Numbered from the stretch's first letter, positions 26,133-34,172 are shown. The stretch is DNA of 38,258 nt from SIG454 sp045646365 (GCA_045646365.1 JAZRKP010000058.1:1-38258); one strand, 5' to 3'. Numbers and translations are program-made. The notes: generated from the sequence alone by a model not told the origin.

Positions 26133-28208
26133 ATGAAAAATAAAAACATAGGAAGAGTCCTTTCTTTGGTTTTATGTATAACGGTACTGCTTGCGGGGTA
26201 TTGCACTTTGTCCGTAAGCGCAGAGGAAACGGAAATTAAAAATATCATTGTGATGATACCCGACGGAGGTGCAATGAAACCGTTTATGCTGGCAGACGCA
26301 GTGAAGCAGGAAGGCGGCTTCAGCAGTGAAACATATCCCTATGCAACACCTGTTGATAAGGGAGAAATGTATCTTAAGCAATATCTTGTGGGAGCGGAAA
26401 CAACCTATTCCGCAGATGCAGATGTAACGGATTCGGCGGCGTCGGGAACCGCATTATCGTCGGGATATAAGACGAATAACGGATATGTGGGTATAGACCC
26501 CGACCAAAAGCCTCATGCAAATATTCTGGAGGCGTGTCAGTATCTCGGCAAGAACACGGGTATTGTCACAACTTATGAGTGGACAAATGCAACTCCTGCG
26601 GCTTTTTCGGCACATAATATTTCCCGTAAAAATATGTATGAGATGTCGGAGCAAATCGTAAATTAGGGTATAGACGTGGTTATTTCCGCAGAGCATGGAG
26701 ATTTTAAGGATGCGGCATGGTACATGAATGAGGAACTCAGAAGCCGCGGATATGAGGTTATAACAAGCAAAGAGGATTTGGAAAACATAAAAGCAGGCGA
26801 CAGAGTATGGGGAAAGCTCCCGAACGCTTATTATGATATCAAAAGAGCAGAAACCACACCGAATCTTGCGGAGCGTACAAAGGCGGCAATCAGAGCTCTT
26901 GATGACGGCAACGAAAATGGATTTTTCCTTATGGTTGAGGGATGTGCGGTAGACGGCGGCGGACACAACAACAATGCTGTCAATATGGTGAGCGAATACC
27001 TTGCCTTTGACAAAGCATGTGAGGTTGCAATCGAATATGCCAAAGAGCGAACCGATACTGTTGTTGTGATTATGCCCGACCATGATACCGGCGGTATAGA
27101 CTGGGATGACAGTAAGCTTTCGGAAATAGTAACGAATATTCAAAGCGGTGTTAATTCATCATATATCACATGGGAAACCACAGGACATACCAACCGTAAC
27201 GGCGGAATATTTATGTATGCCCCGGAGGGAGCGGCGTATCCCGACGGAATTGATATATCCAAAAAAGATACGGTAATGTCTGAATTTGCAGAGAGCGACT
27301 ACAGAACAATTACAACAAATCTTATAGATAACACGGATATTCCCAAATATCTTTCCGGACTGATAAATTTTGATTTCGACAGTATGACAAATGAACTTTT
27401 TGTTGATGTAACGGATAAAGGTACATATAACGCAGAAACAGAGGTTTTCTCGTTTAACGATTATTCGGTGGGAATAAAAAGGAATACTTCAAAGGCTTAC
27501 ATAAATGGAAAATATACCGACCTTGACGGAGAAATAGCACTTTGGATTAATGACAGATTTTATGTTCCGCAGAGCTTGCTGGATATTATTGATGAGGACG
27601 GCGAAGCTGCAGATGAAATCGAAGTGTATGCCGATTATAACACACGCACAGTCAGGGTTAACGGATTCAATCCGAAACTGAGCGGCGGTATGGTTGCCGT
27701 AAGTGTAAAAAATCCGCAGTCTGAAATCGTGTATTTTAATCAGGTTACGGCAGATGTATTAGGCGGATATTCGGTGAAGTTTACTACGGACTATCTGTCG
27801 GGCGATTATACAATGAGTATGAATTATTACTCAAATCCGACGGAGGGCGAGGCAGGAGTAACAAGTCGACAGTTTACATTTAAAAATCTTATTCCGCAGA
27901 TGTCAGTGAAAAAATCCGGCACAGAGGTTACCGAAATGACACAGCTTGAAAAAGACGATATTCTTGACGTTACACTGAGCGGATTTGACTTTGATGACAG
28001 CTTCAAAGGAGTGGTCATTATTGCACAGTATGATGAAAGCGGCGTGCTTTCAGGTGCCGACTATCTTGATGCAAACGGCGGTTCCGTTGAGGTTGGAACA
28101 GAGATAACAAAGAATGCAACGGTTTTAAGCGGAACAGAAAAAATAAAGATAATGTATTGGAACAAAACAACCTATGCTCCGATTACGGCAAGTTATATAA
28201 TTGATTAA
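26133..28208 (+). pseudogene. Exported alkaline phosphatase interrupted by an in-frame TAG
   Basis: One reading frame encodes a 691-residue phosphomonoesterase of the PhoA family with a single TAG at codon 178. Before the stop are a signal peptide (to SVSA, residue 30), metal-ligand D44 in IPDGG, the phosphorylated nucleophile S101 in TDSAASGTA, and TNATPAAFSAHN. After it, in the same frame, come MVEGCAVDGGGHNNN, MPDHDTGG and TTGHTNRNGG, the remaining metal and zinc ligands. A copper-amine-oxidase-like segment (YINGKYTDLDG ... RFYVPQ) and a terminal Ig-like domain ending KIMYWNKTTYAPITASYIID follow. A GTG at 26676 opens the second half but has no ribosome binding site. Everything except the TAG looks intact, so the gene is recently broken, a strain variant, or read through. 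AAGGAG lies only two bases from the ATG. Confidence 0.85.
26664..26666 (+). other. In-frame TAG replacing a likely CAG (Gln) codon
   Basis: The flanking residues are EQIVN before and GIDVVI after. Phosphatases of this family commonly have Gln-Gly at this turn, so one C-to-T change from CAG explains the stop. TAG is the normal stop of three other genes in the window (4985, 14535, 20801), which argues against general recoding. Confidence 0.7.
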
Positions 28209-28216
28209 CTGATAAA

Positions 28217-28247
28217 AATGCGGCTTTGCTTTCGGCAAGGCCGCATT
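28217..28247 (+). terminator. Intercistronic GC-rich hairpin
   Basis: AATGCGGC and GCCGCATT close a stem continued by TTGC / GCAA around a small loop, directly after the phosphatase stop. There is no T-run, so it may stabilise or partly terminate the transcript between the exported and cytoplasmic halves of the operon. Confidence 0.5.
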
Positions 28248-28274
28248 GGTGTGAAACAGAAAAGGAGTTAAAGA

Positions 28275-29873
28275 ATGGGAACACATATTAAACCACAAAG
28301 AATAGTAACGGAAACAAATACTGAAAATTCTGCCGTATTGCTTGAAAACGGATTATCTCAGGCCGTTTTTAACAAAAAGAATTGTGCCGTAATAAAGGAA
28401 GGCGGATACATTCTTCTGGATTTCGGAAAAGAAATAAACGGAGGAATTGCCGTGACAACGCAGGATGTCTCAAACGGTGCAAAATACAGAATTGTATTCG
28501 GAGAGAGTGTGATGGAAGCACTCAGCGATTTGGGTGAGAAAAATTCGGGAAACTATCATTCTGTCAGGGATATGACGGTTGACGCTGTTTTTATGAGCAC
28601 ACAAAGATTCGGCGATACAGGCTTCCGATTTGCGAAAATAGAAGCAATCGGGGGAGATATAACGGTCAGAACTGCAGCTGCAATACCTGAAATAAGAGAT
28701 GTTGAGTATAAAGGCTCTTTTAAATGCAATGATGAGCTTTTAAATGAAATATGGAATACGGGAGCGTATACAGTTCAGCTGAATATGCACGATTATTTAT
28801 GGGATGGCGTTAAAAGAGACAGACTTGTGTGGATTGGAGATATGCACCCTGAAACCTCAACTATTAAAGCGGTGTTCGGACAGGACGAGTGCGTAAAAAG
28901 AAGTCTTGACCTGATAAAAAATGAAACCCCCGAAGGGGAGTGGATGAACGGAATGCCTACATACAGTATGTGGTGGATAATAATTCATTATGACTGGTTT
29001 ATGCATTGGGGAGATATTGATTACCTGAAGCAACAGAAAGAGTATATGATTAAGCTGGCAAATCAAATTACCAAATGGATAGATGATGATTTTGTAGCCC
29101 TGAACTTAAACTATAGGTTTTCTGACTGGAGCAGCATGGAGCAAAAAGGCGAAATAGAGGGGATTAAGTCTATATCCTGCATCGCACTGAGACGATTGAC
29201 ACAGATAATGGATATTTTGGGGGAAACGGCACTTTTAGAAAAATGCCGTGATTATTGCAAATGTCTTGAAAGTGAAAAAACCGATGACAAAAACGAGCCC
29301 AATAACAGACTTTCAGCTTTAACGGTGCTTGCGAAAAGGTGTTCGGAACAGTCTCTTAAGACAGTGTTAGAAACAACTGAATATGAAATGTCTTGCTTTA
29401 TGGGATATTATATATTGCTTGCATTGTCCGAGAGGGGCGAATATAGTAAGTCTCTTAACCTTATCCGTAAATATTGGGGCGAAATGCTCAGACTCGGTGC
29501 CACGTCTTTCTGGGAAGAATTTAAAATGGAATGGGCTAAAAATGCGGGAAGAATAGATGAAATTGTTCCGGAAGGCAAGTCTGATATTCATGGCGATTTT
29601 GGTGAGCATTGTTATAAACAGTACAGATTGAGTTTGTGTCATGGTTGGGCAAGCGGTCCGACGGCTTTTTTGTCAGAACAAATTGGAGGAATTGAAATTT
29701 TAGAGCCTGGTTGCAAAAAACTTAAAATTTCACCGAATCTAGGTGATCTTGAGTGGATAGAAATAGAATATCCAACTCCGTATGGAAAAGTAAAAGTATA
29801 TAGTTGTAAAGAAAATGGTGAAACAAAGACAACGATAACATCTCCGGGTGAAATAGAGATTGTGAAAGTGTGA
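28275..29873 (+). CDS. GH78-like alpha-L-rhamnosidase, cytoplasmic
   Basis: The 532-residue protein has no signal peptide. An N-terminal beta-sandwich (about 1-145) leads into an (alpha/alpha)6 barrel beginning FKCNDELLNEIWNTGAYTVQ. The hallmark MHDYLWDGVKRDRLVWIGD (172-190) aligns with the GH78 motif D-x-x-x-R-E-R-x-x-W-x-G-D, with D177 and D189 kept and Asp182 in place of the usual Glu. A C-terminal beta-domain (ILEPGCKKLKISPNLGDLEW) closes the protein. GH78 enzymes release L-rhamnose from pectins, arabinogalactans and glycosides. At 532 residues it is shorter than most GH78 proteins, which often carry extra N-terminal domains. AAAAGGAG lies nine bases before the ATG. Confidence 0.82.
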   Translation: MGTHIKPQRIVTETNTENSAVLLENGLSQAVFNKKNCAVIKEGGYILLDFGKEINGGIAVTTQDVSNGAKYRIVFGESVMEALSDLGEKNSGNYHSVRDMTVDAVFMSTQRFGDTGFRFAKIEAIGGDITVRTAAAIPEIRDVEYKGSFKCNDELLNEIWNTGAYTVQLNMHDYLWDGVKRDRLVWIGDMHPETSTIKAVFGQDECVKRSLDLIKNETPEGEWMNGMPTYSMWWIIIHYDWFMHWGDIDYLKQQKEYMIKLANQITKWIDDDFVALNLNYRFSDWSSMEQKGEIEGIKSISCIALRRLTQIMDILGETALLEKCRDYCKCLESEKTDDKNEPNNRLSALTVLAKRCSEQSLKTVLETTEYEMSCFMGYYILLALSERGEYSKSLNLIRKYWGEMLRLGATSFWEEFKMEWAKNAGRIDEIVPEGKSDIHGDFGEHCYKQYRLSLCHGWASGPTAFLSEQIGGIEILEPGCKKLKISPNLGDLEWIEIEYPTPYGKVKVYSCKENGETKTTITSPGEIEIVKV

Positions 29874-29880
29874 TTTTATT

Positions 29881-31482
29881 ATGGTAAATTACAATAAATT
29901 TAATACAACAGATGACCATTCATATAATTTATATAATGCAATAAAATACTGCCGTGAACATAACGAGGATACCCTTGTGTTCGATAAGGGACGCTATGAC
30001 TTTTATTCAGATATGGCGGCCGAGGATGTCTTGTGTGTATCAAACCACGATATTTACGGAATACAGAGAATTGCCTTTTTAATAAAGGATATGAAGAATT
30101 TTACTGTTGACGGCGGTGGAAGCGAGTTTATATTCCATGGAAGCATAACTCCATTTACTATAAAAAACTCAGAGAATATAACGGTTAAAAATCTTTCTAT
30201 TGACTATGATGAAACAATGACTCTTGATGCTGAAGTAATCAATGTAGATGATGATTTTTTCGATGTTCAAGTCGTAAATGATGACAAGTATACAATAAAA
30301 GGGAATATGCTGTATTATTACGATTCCTGCGGAAATGAAGATATTTTCCATTATTTTGGAATAAGAAGTTTTGGTGATGACAAATCTTTTATTCCCGAAT
30401 CTATGGATGAATTTCGGGTATTTAATCCTGAAATTTGTTTTGAAGATTTGGGGGATAAGAAATTCAGAGTATATAACTCAAAGCTCAATGTGTCAGTCGG
30501 GATGCACCTTATAACCAGAGGTACCGAGAGATATGCCTGTAACTTTGTCATAACGGACAGTAAAGACGTTTCGGTTAAAAATGTAACTATGTATAAAAGC
30601 TATGCAATGGGACTTCTTGCACAAAAAACAGAGAATGTTTTTGTTGACCGAATGGTTGTTAAAGCAAAAGAAAGTAGACTGTTTTCTCTTAATTGTGATG
30701 CAACCCATTTTGTTCACTGCAAAGGAATAGTTAAGGTGACAAATAGCGAATTTTCAGAGCAACAGGATGATGCATTGAATGTTCATGGAGTGTTCACAAG
30801 GATTGTTGATAAAACCGATGAATATATAGTGATTAAATATATGCATAAAAGTGCAAAAGGACTTGATATTTACGAAAAGGGCGACGAAATCGCTGTTCTT
30901 AATCCAAAAACACTTATCCCAAACGGTAAATACAGAATTTCCGATGTCGAGGTTGTAAATCTGAACCATACAAAACTCTATATAGACGGAGGAACAAAAG
31001 ATATAAAAGTTGGCGATGATGTTGAGGATTTGACTTGGAGCTGTGATTTGTTATTTGAAAATAATAAAGTTGTAAATAACAGAGCCAGAGGAATCCTTGT
31101 TGCGGCAAAAGGCAAGGTTGAGATAAAGAATAATTATTTCAATACCCCCGGTGTTGCGATTTTGTTTGAGAGCGACGGAGAAAAGTGGTTTGAGTCGGGT
31201 GGCACAACAGATGTAAAGATTGAAAATAATGTTTTTGATAATTGCAAATACGCAAGCAGTCCCAACTGGGGAAGCAATGTTATTGAGGTTAAACCCAGAG
31301 AAGCGGTTTGCGAGGGCAAGTATTATCACAAATATATAAGCATAACGGAAAATGAATTTAAGGATTGCGTTGCTCCGCTACTTTATGCAGACAACATAGA
31401 AAAAGTTGAGTTTAAAGATAATAAGACAAATAATTCTAATGAAACAATAATATTTAAAAACTGCGGAGAAATTATAGAATAA
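29881..31482 (+). CDS. GH110-like alpha-1,3-galactosidase (beta-helix)
   Basis: The 533-residue protein is a right-handed beta-helix without a signal peptide. The segments DATHFVHCKG (273-282) and EQQDDALNVHG (293-303) match what I know of family GH110, where a paired Asp in this region has been proposed as catalytic. GH110 enzymes hydrolyse alpha-1,3-linked galactose, for example from blood-group-B-type or linear alpha-Gal structures. Other beta-helix enzymes (GH28, lyases) fit less well because their motifs are absent. The gene starts 7 bp after the GH78 stop and has no clear ribosome binding site, so it is probably translated by coupling. Being cytoplasmic, it would act on imported oligosaccharides. 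Confidence 0.7.
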   Translation: MVNYNKFNTTDDHSYNLYNAIKYCREHNEDTLVFDKGRYDFYSDMAAEDVLCVSNHDIYGIQRIAFLIKDMKNFTVDGGGSEFIFHGSITPFTIKNSENITVKNLSIDYDETMTLDAEVINVDDDFFDVQVVNDDKYTIKGNMLYYYDSCGNEDIFHYFGIRSFGDDKSFIPESMDEFRVFNPEICFEDLGDKKFRVYNSKLNVSVGMHLITRGTERYACNFVITDSKDVSVKNVTMYKSYAMGLLAQKTENVFVDRMVVKAKESRLFSLNCDATHFVHCKGIVKVTNSEFSEQQDDALNVHGVFTRIVDKTDEYIVIKYMHKSAKGLDIYEKGDEIAVLNPKTLIPNGKYRISDVEVVNLNHTKLYIDGGTKDIKVGDDVEDLTWSCDLLFENNKVVNNRARGILVAAKGKVEIKNNYFNTPGVAILFESDGEKWFESGGTTDVKIENNVFDNCKYASSPNWGSNVIEVKPREAVCEGKYYHKYISITENEFKDCVAPLLYADNIEKVEFKDNKTNNSNETIIFKNCGEIIE

Positions 31483-31494
31483 GAGGACAAAAAT

Positions 31495-32700
31495 ATGTTT
31501 ACAAAACAGGAAAAAGAAAAGATAAATAAGTATTATAATTTGGCATTAAACCAAATAAAGGAAAAGCATATAGGCTGTTTTAAAGGTCATGAAAAACCTG
31601 TTTTTCTTATATCGGAAACATATCCGGGAGTGTGGCTTGAACACGCTTACGATTCTGTTTTCTTCGGGAAAATGTTCCCCGAATATCTGGATATTGCAAA
31701 GAATACGCTGAATTTATTTCTGGACAGACAAAAGGAAACAGGTCAGCTTCCCTGCTATGTAATTGATATGAACAAAGGTCCGAATTGGAACGAGGTCGGA
31801 TATTCGCAGATTCAGGAGTGTGTTTCGTTTACAAGACTCTGCTATGAATATTATGAACTGTCGGGCGATACTGAGTTTTTGAAAAAAGCCTATCATAAAT
31901 GTGTTAAATGGGTAGAATGGTACGAAACATACCGAATGCCAAATAAAAAAGGTCTTGTGGAAATTTTTTGCGGACATGACACGGGCCACGATGGATCAGG
32001 CAGAAAAGATGGCATTACATATAAAGGTGCTGCAAAGGATAACGATGCCATAAATTATCCTGATGGCGATGAGGTTCTTCCAATGATTGCTCCTGATAAC
32101 AATGCAGTGTTTTACGGAACGCTGACGGCACTTTCCGATATGGCAAAGGCTTTGGGCGAGGATGCAGAAAAATGGGAAACCAAGGCGGAGCAAGTAAAAG
32201 AGAAAATGCTTGAAATTTGCTATGATAAAGAGGATTGCTTCTTCTATGATGTGGACAAAAACGGAAATATGAGAAAGTATTTGTCAATTTCCATAACAAA
32301 TGTACTCAGCGAACACATCCCCGATAAAGCTATGGCAGACGAAATCTGTCAAAAGCATCTTTTTAACCCTGAGGAGTTCTGGACAGAATATCCGTTTCCG
32401 TCGATGGCGAAGTCTGACCCAAGCTTTAAACAGAATAAAAGCGGAAATTCCTGGGGCTTTTATTCTCAAGCATTGACAATGTTAAGATGCACAAGATGGA
32501 TGGATTATTATGGTAAAAGCAAGGATTTTGATGAAGTTCTCGAAAAATGGATTCGGCAGTGGACATTCGACAATGACATGATGTTCGGGCAGGAGCTCCA
32601 CCCCTTAACGGGAAAAACCTCGGATTGCTCCGAGTGGTACTCGAGCTGTATGCTCATTTATATTTATGCGGTAAAAAGACTTGGACTTTTGGAGGCATAA
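31495..32700 (+). CDS. (alpha/alpha)6-barrel glycosidase, MGH1/GH63-like
   Basis: The 401-residue soluble protein has a helical toroid composition and motifs common to the trehalase/GH63/MGH1-like superfamily: YPGVWLEHAYDSVFFGKMFP near residue 44, NWNEVGYSQIQECVSF near 98, EFWTEYPFPSMAKSDPSF near 297 and NSWGFYSQALTMLRCTRW near 320. The acidic residues in these segments would line the active site. The sequence does not reveal the substrate. There is no signal peptide. AAGAGGACAAAAAT precedes the ATG, 12 bp after the GH110-like gene. Its stop codon lies within a 14-bp hairpin stem that starts the repeat region downstream. Confidence 0.65.
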   Translation: MFTKQEKEKINKYYNLALNQIKEKHIGCFKGHEKPVFLISETYPGVWLEHAYDSVFFGKMFPEYLDIAKNTLNLFLDRQKETGQLPCYVIDMNKGPNWNEVGYSQIQECVSFTRLCYEYYELSGDTEFLKKAYHKCVKWVEWYETYRMPNKKGLVEIFCGHDTGHDGSGRKDGITYKGAAKDNDAINYPDGDEVLPMIAPDNNAVFYGTLTALSDMAKALGEDAEKWETKAEQVKEKMLEICYDKEDCFFYDVDKNGNMRKYLSISITNVLSEHIPDKAMADEICQKHLFNPEEFWTEYPFPSMAKSDPSFKQNKSGNSWGFYSQALTMLRCTRWMDYYGKSKDFDEVLEKWIRQWTFDNDMMFGQELHPLTGKTSDCSEWYSSCMLIYIYAVKRLGLLEA

Positions 32701-32854
32701 CGTGAAAAATCACGTTATGCCTCCGGCGGAATTTATTGCACCGCCGAAATTTTCGCACCATGAAGGTGCGAAACGGCGATGTGCGTAATTTCCATTATAC
32801 GCCTTATCTGCCCACGATGAGATGCGTTCGTTTTTAATGTACTATTTGTGGGCA
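32691..32854. repeat. Array of hairpins between operon genes
   Basis: Four palindromes follow one another. A perfect 14-bp stem (GGAGGCATAACGTG with its complement, 32691-32724) contains the previous gene's stop. CGGCGG / CCGCCG lies at 32724-32746. TTTCGCACC / GGTGCGAAA lies at 32751-32773. TGCCCAC / GTGGGCA lies at 32809-32854 and abuts the ribosome binding site of the GH43 gene. Bases of about 32728-32793 also form one long imperfect palindrome. It looks like a REP- or MITE-like insertion or an RNA-processing site in the operon. Confidence 0.65.
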
Positions 32855-32862
32855 GAAAGGCT

Positions 32863-33753
32863 ATGGAAATTAATATGAAAACAGAGGATATAAGATTAAG
32901 AGACCCATTTATTTTTGCGGAGGACGGAAAATATTATCTTTATGGAACTGAAACCAAGAGCCAGCGTTGCTTTAAAGTATATGAAAGTGAAGATTTGGAA
33001 AACTGGACAGACGGAAAAATAATATTTGAGAAGACCGAAGATTTCTGGGCTGAAAAATGGTACTGGGCACCTGAACTCCATAAGTATTGCGAAAAATATT
33101 ATCTTTTTGCATCGTTTGAGGGAAAGTGTACACAAATTCTTGTGGGAGATGCCCCGAATGATAAATTTGTTCCATATGCAGACGGTCTTACGGATATGAA
33201 TTGGCAATGCATAGACGGTACTTTGTATGTTGATAAGAATGAAAATCCCCATATTGTTTTGAGTCATACTGAGGACATATTCCGTAATGAAAAATGGTAT
33301 ATAAAGGAGTCTGATATAGAGGCTTTAAGACTAACAAAGGATTTAAAGAAATCCGAAGGGAAGCCGTTTCCGTTGCTTTACGGCAGTGATTTTAAGAAGA
33401 GTATATCAAGACTTGGGAAAAATGAAATATGGTATGTTTCGGAAGGACCGTTTTTTTACAGAACGGAAGAGAATCTTTATATGCTCTGGTCCGGATTTAA
33501 TCGTGAAGACAATGGGATTTATAATTATTTTCAGGCTGTTGCTAAATCCGATAACGGCGAAATCGACGGAAAGTGGATTTGTCAGGATGAATTGCTTTAT
33601 GAAAATGACGGCGGTCACGGAATGGTTTTCAAAGATTTTGACGGTAGCTTAAAGCTCGTTGTTCATCAGCCTAACAACGGAGCAGGAATTGAGCATCCCC
33701 TGATTCTTGACGTTGAAGAGACTGATGGGAAATTGCTTTTGAATCAAAAATAA
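32863..33753 (+). CDS. GH43-family glycosidase, cytoplasmic
   Basis: The 296-residue protein has the five-bladed beta-propeller signatures of GH43: base D14 in RLRDPFIF, D118 in IDGTLY and acid E194 in SEGPFFYR, in the expected order and spacing. GH43 enzymes include beta-xylosidases, alpha-L-arabinofuranosidases, arabinanases and exo-beta-1,3-galactosidases; the subfamily cannot be assigned by eye. There is no signal peptide. The start is uncertain: ATG 32863 lies only two bases after AGAAAGG, ATG 32875 lies 14 bases after it, and an earlier in-frame GTG at 32848 is inside the hairpin. It is the last intact gene of the operon. Confidence 0.85.
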   Translation: MEINMKTEDIRLRDPFIFAEDGKYYLYGTETKSQRCFKVYESEDLENWTDGKIIFEKTEDFWAEKWYWAPELHKYCEKYYLFASFEGKCTQILVGDAPNDKFVPYADGLTDMNWQCIDGTLYVDKNENPHIVLSHTEDIFRNEKWYIKESDIEALRLTKDLKKSEGKPFPLLYGSDFKKSISRLGKNEIWYVSEGPFFYRTEENLYMLWSGFNREDNGIYNYFQAVAKSDNGEIDGKWICQDELLYENDGGHGMVFKDFDGSLKLVVHQPNNGAGIEHPLILDVEETDGKLLLNQK

Positions 33754-33803
33754 TAATACTTACTATGTTTAAATAACTTATACAATACAAGGGAAAATTT
33801 ACC

Positions 33804-33907
33804 ATGAATGAAATCTACATGAATTTTAACAAAGAAACAGGGCAATAAAACCTGTTAATGGTGGTGCATGCGCTCCATACTGTGTTGGTGTGAGTGATAT
33901 ATGTTAG
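33804..33907 (+). pseudogene. Truncated 5' end of a further operon gene
   Basis: An ATG with AAGGGA about nine bases upstream opens MNEIYMNFNKETGQ and then stops. One base change of frame lets the reading continue as AIKPVNGGACAPYCVGVSDIC before a TAG at 33905. The joined peptide resembles the N-terminus of a clan GH-A type glycosidase, but that comparison rests on a short stretch. I read it as the start of a twelfth operon gene cut off by the event that created the adjacent attachment-site region. Confidence 0.35.
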
Positions 33908-33970
33908 AAAACCCGTCCAAAAAGTTTAGTTTAAATCCGTCTGCTTCGGTAAACGAGAATAGAAAAACAG

Positions 33971-34009
33971 AAGAAATCCATGAAAACACTGCATTTTCAT
34001 GGATTTCTT
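33971..34009 (-). terminator. Terminator next to the second tRNA fragment
   Basis: A perfect 16-bp stem (AAGAAATCCATGAAAA with its complement) encloses a 7-nt loop and is followed by TCTGTTTTT on the minus strand. Its position relative to the tRNA fragment is the same as that of the terminator at 6280-6312. Confidence 0.75.
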
Positions 34010-34012
34010 TGT

Positions 34013-34059
34013 CGGTGCGGGGGGGCGGATTAAAGCCGATGACCTCCGGATTATGAGCT
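34013..34059 (-). other. Decayed 3' half of a tRNA-Met(CAU)-like gene; second attachment remnant
   Basis: The minus strand again shows CTCATAA, GGAGG and an acceptor-like end, but the T arm is mutated (GGCTTTAATCC). Bases 34036-34059 match 6340-6363 at 22 of 24 positions in the same orientation. The two fragments therefore form direct repeats that bracket the 27.6 kb between them. Confidence 0.65.
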
Positions 34060-34118
34060 CACGCGGAGTAAATGAATGTAAAAGTGCTCCCCATGTCAAG
34101 GGTATTTTTGAAAATTTA

Positions 34119-34156
34119 ACGAATACCCACAAATTCGACGAATACCCATAAATTCG
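34119..34156. repeat. Two tandem 19-bp repeats, ACGAATACCCAYAAATTCG
   Basis: The copies differ at one base (C/T). A partial third element, GGGTATT at 34100-34106, is complementary to their AATACCC. This resembles recombinase-binding or transposon-end repeats; no transposase lies beside it. Confidence 0.5.
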
Positions 34157-34172
34157 ACGATTTAAAAATATG

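Noticed and set aside
26454..27143. 229-codon antisense open frame across the phosphatase TAG
   Set aside because: It shadows conserved phosphatase motifs on the plus strand and has low-complexity Ile/Cys-rich composition.
26133..28208. TAG read as glutamine through a genome-wide alternative code
   Set aside because: TAG ends the excisionase-like, SLH and GH-GLUG genes at 4985, 14535 and 20801, so general recoding would extend those proteins.
9480..28208. A cellulosome
   Set aside because: No cohesin or dockerin repeats are visible; the shared C-terminal motif lacks the duplicated calcium-binding loops of dockerins.
33926..34132. 68-codon minus-strand open frame over the second tRNA fragment
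   Set aside because: It is made of the terminator hairpin and tRNA remnant, and there is no ribosome binding site.
34119..34156. CRISPR-like repeats
   Set aside because: Only two adjacent 19-bp copies without spacers, and no cas genes in the window.
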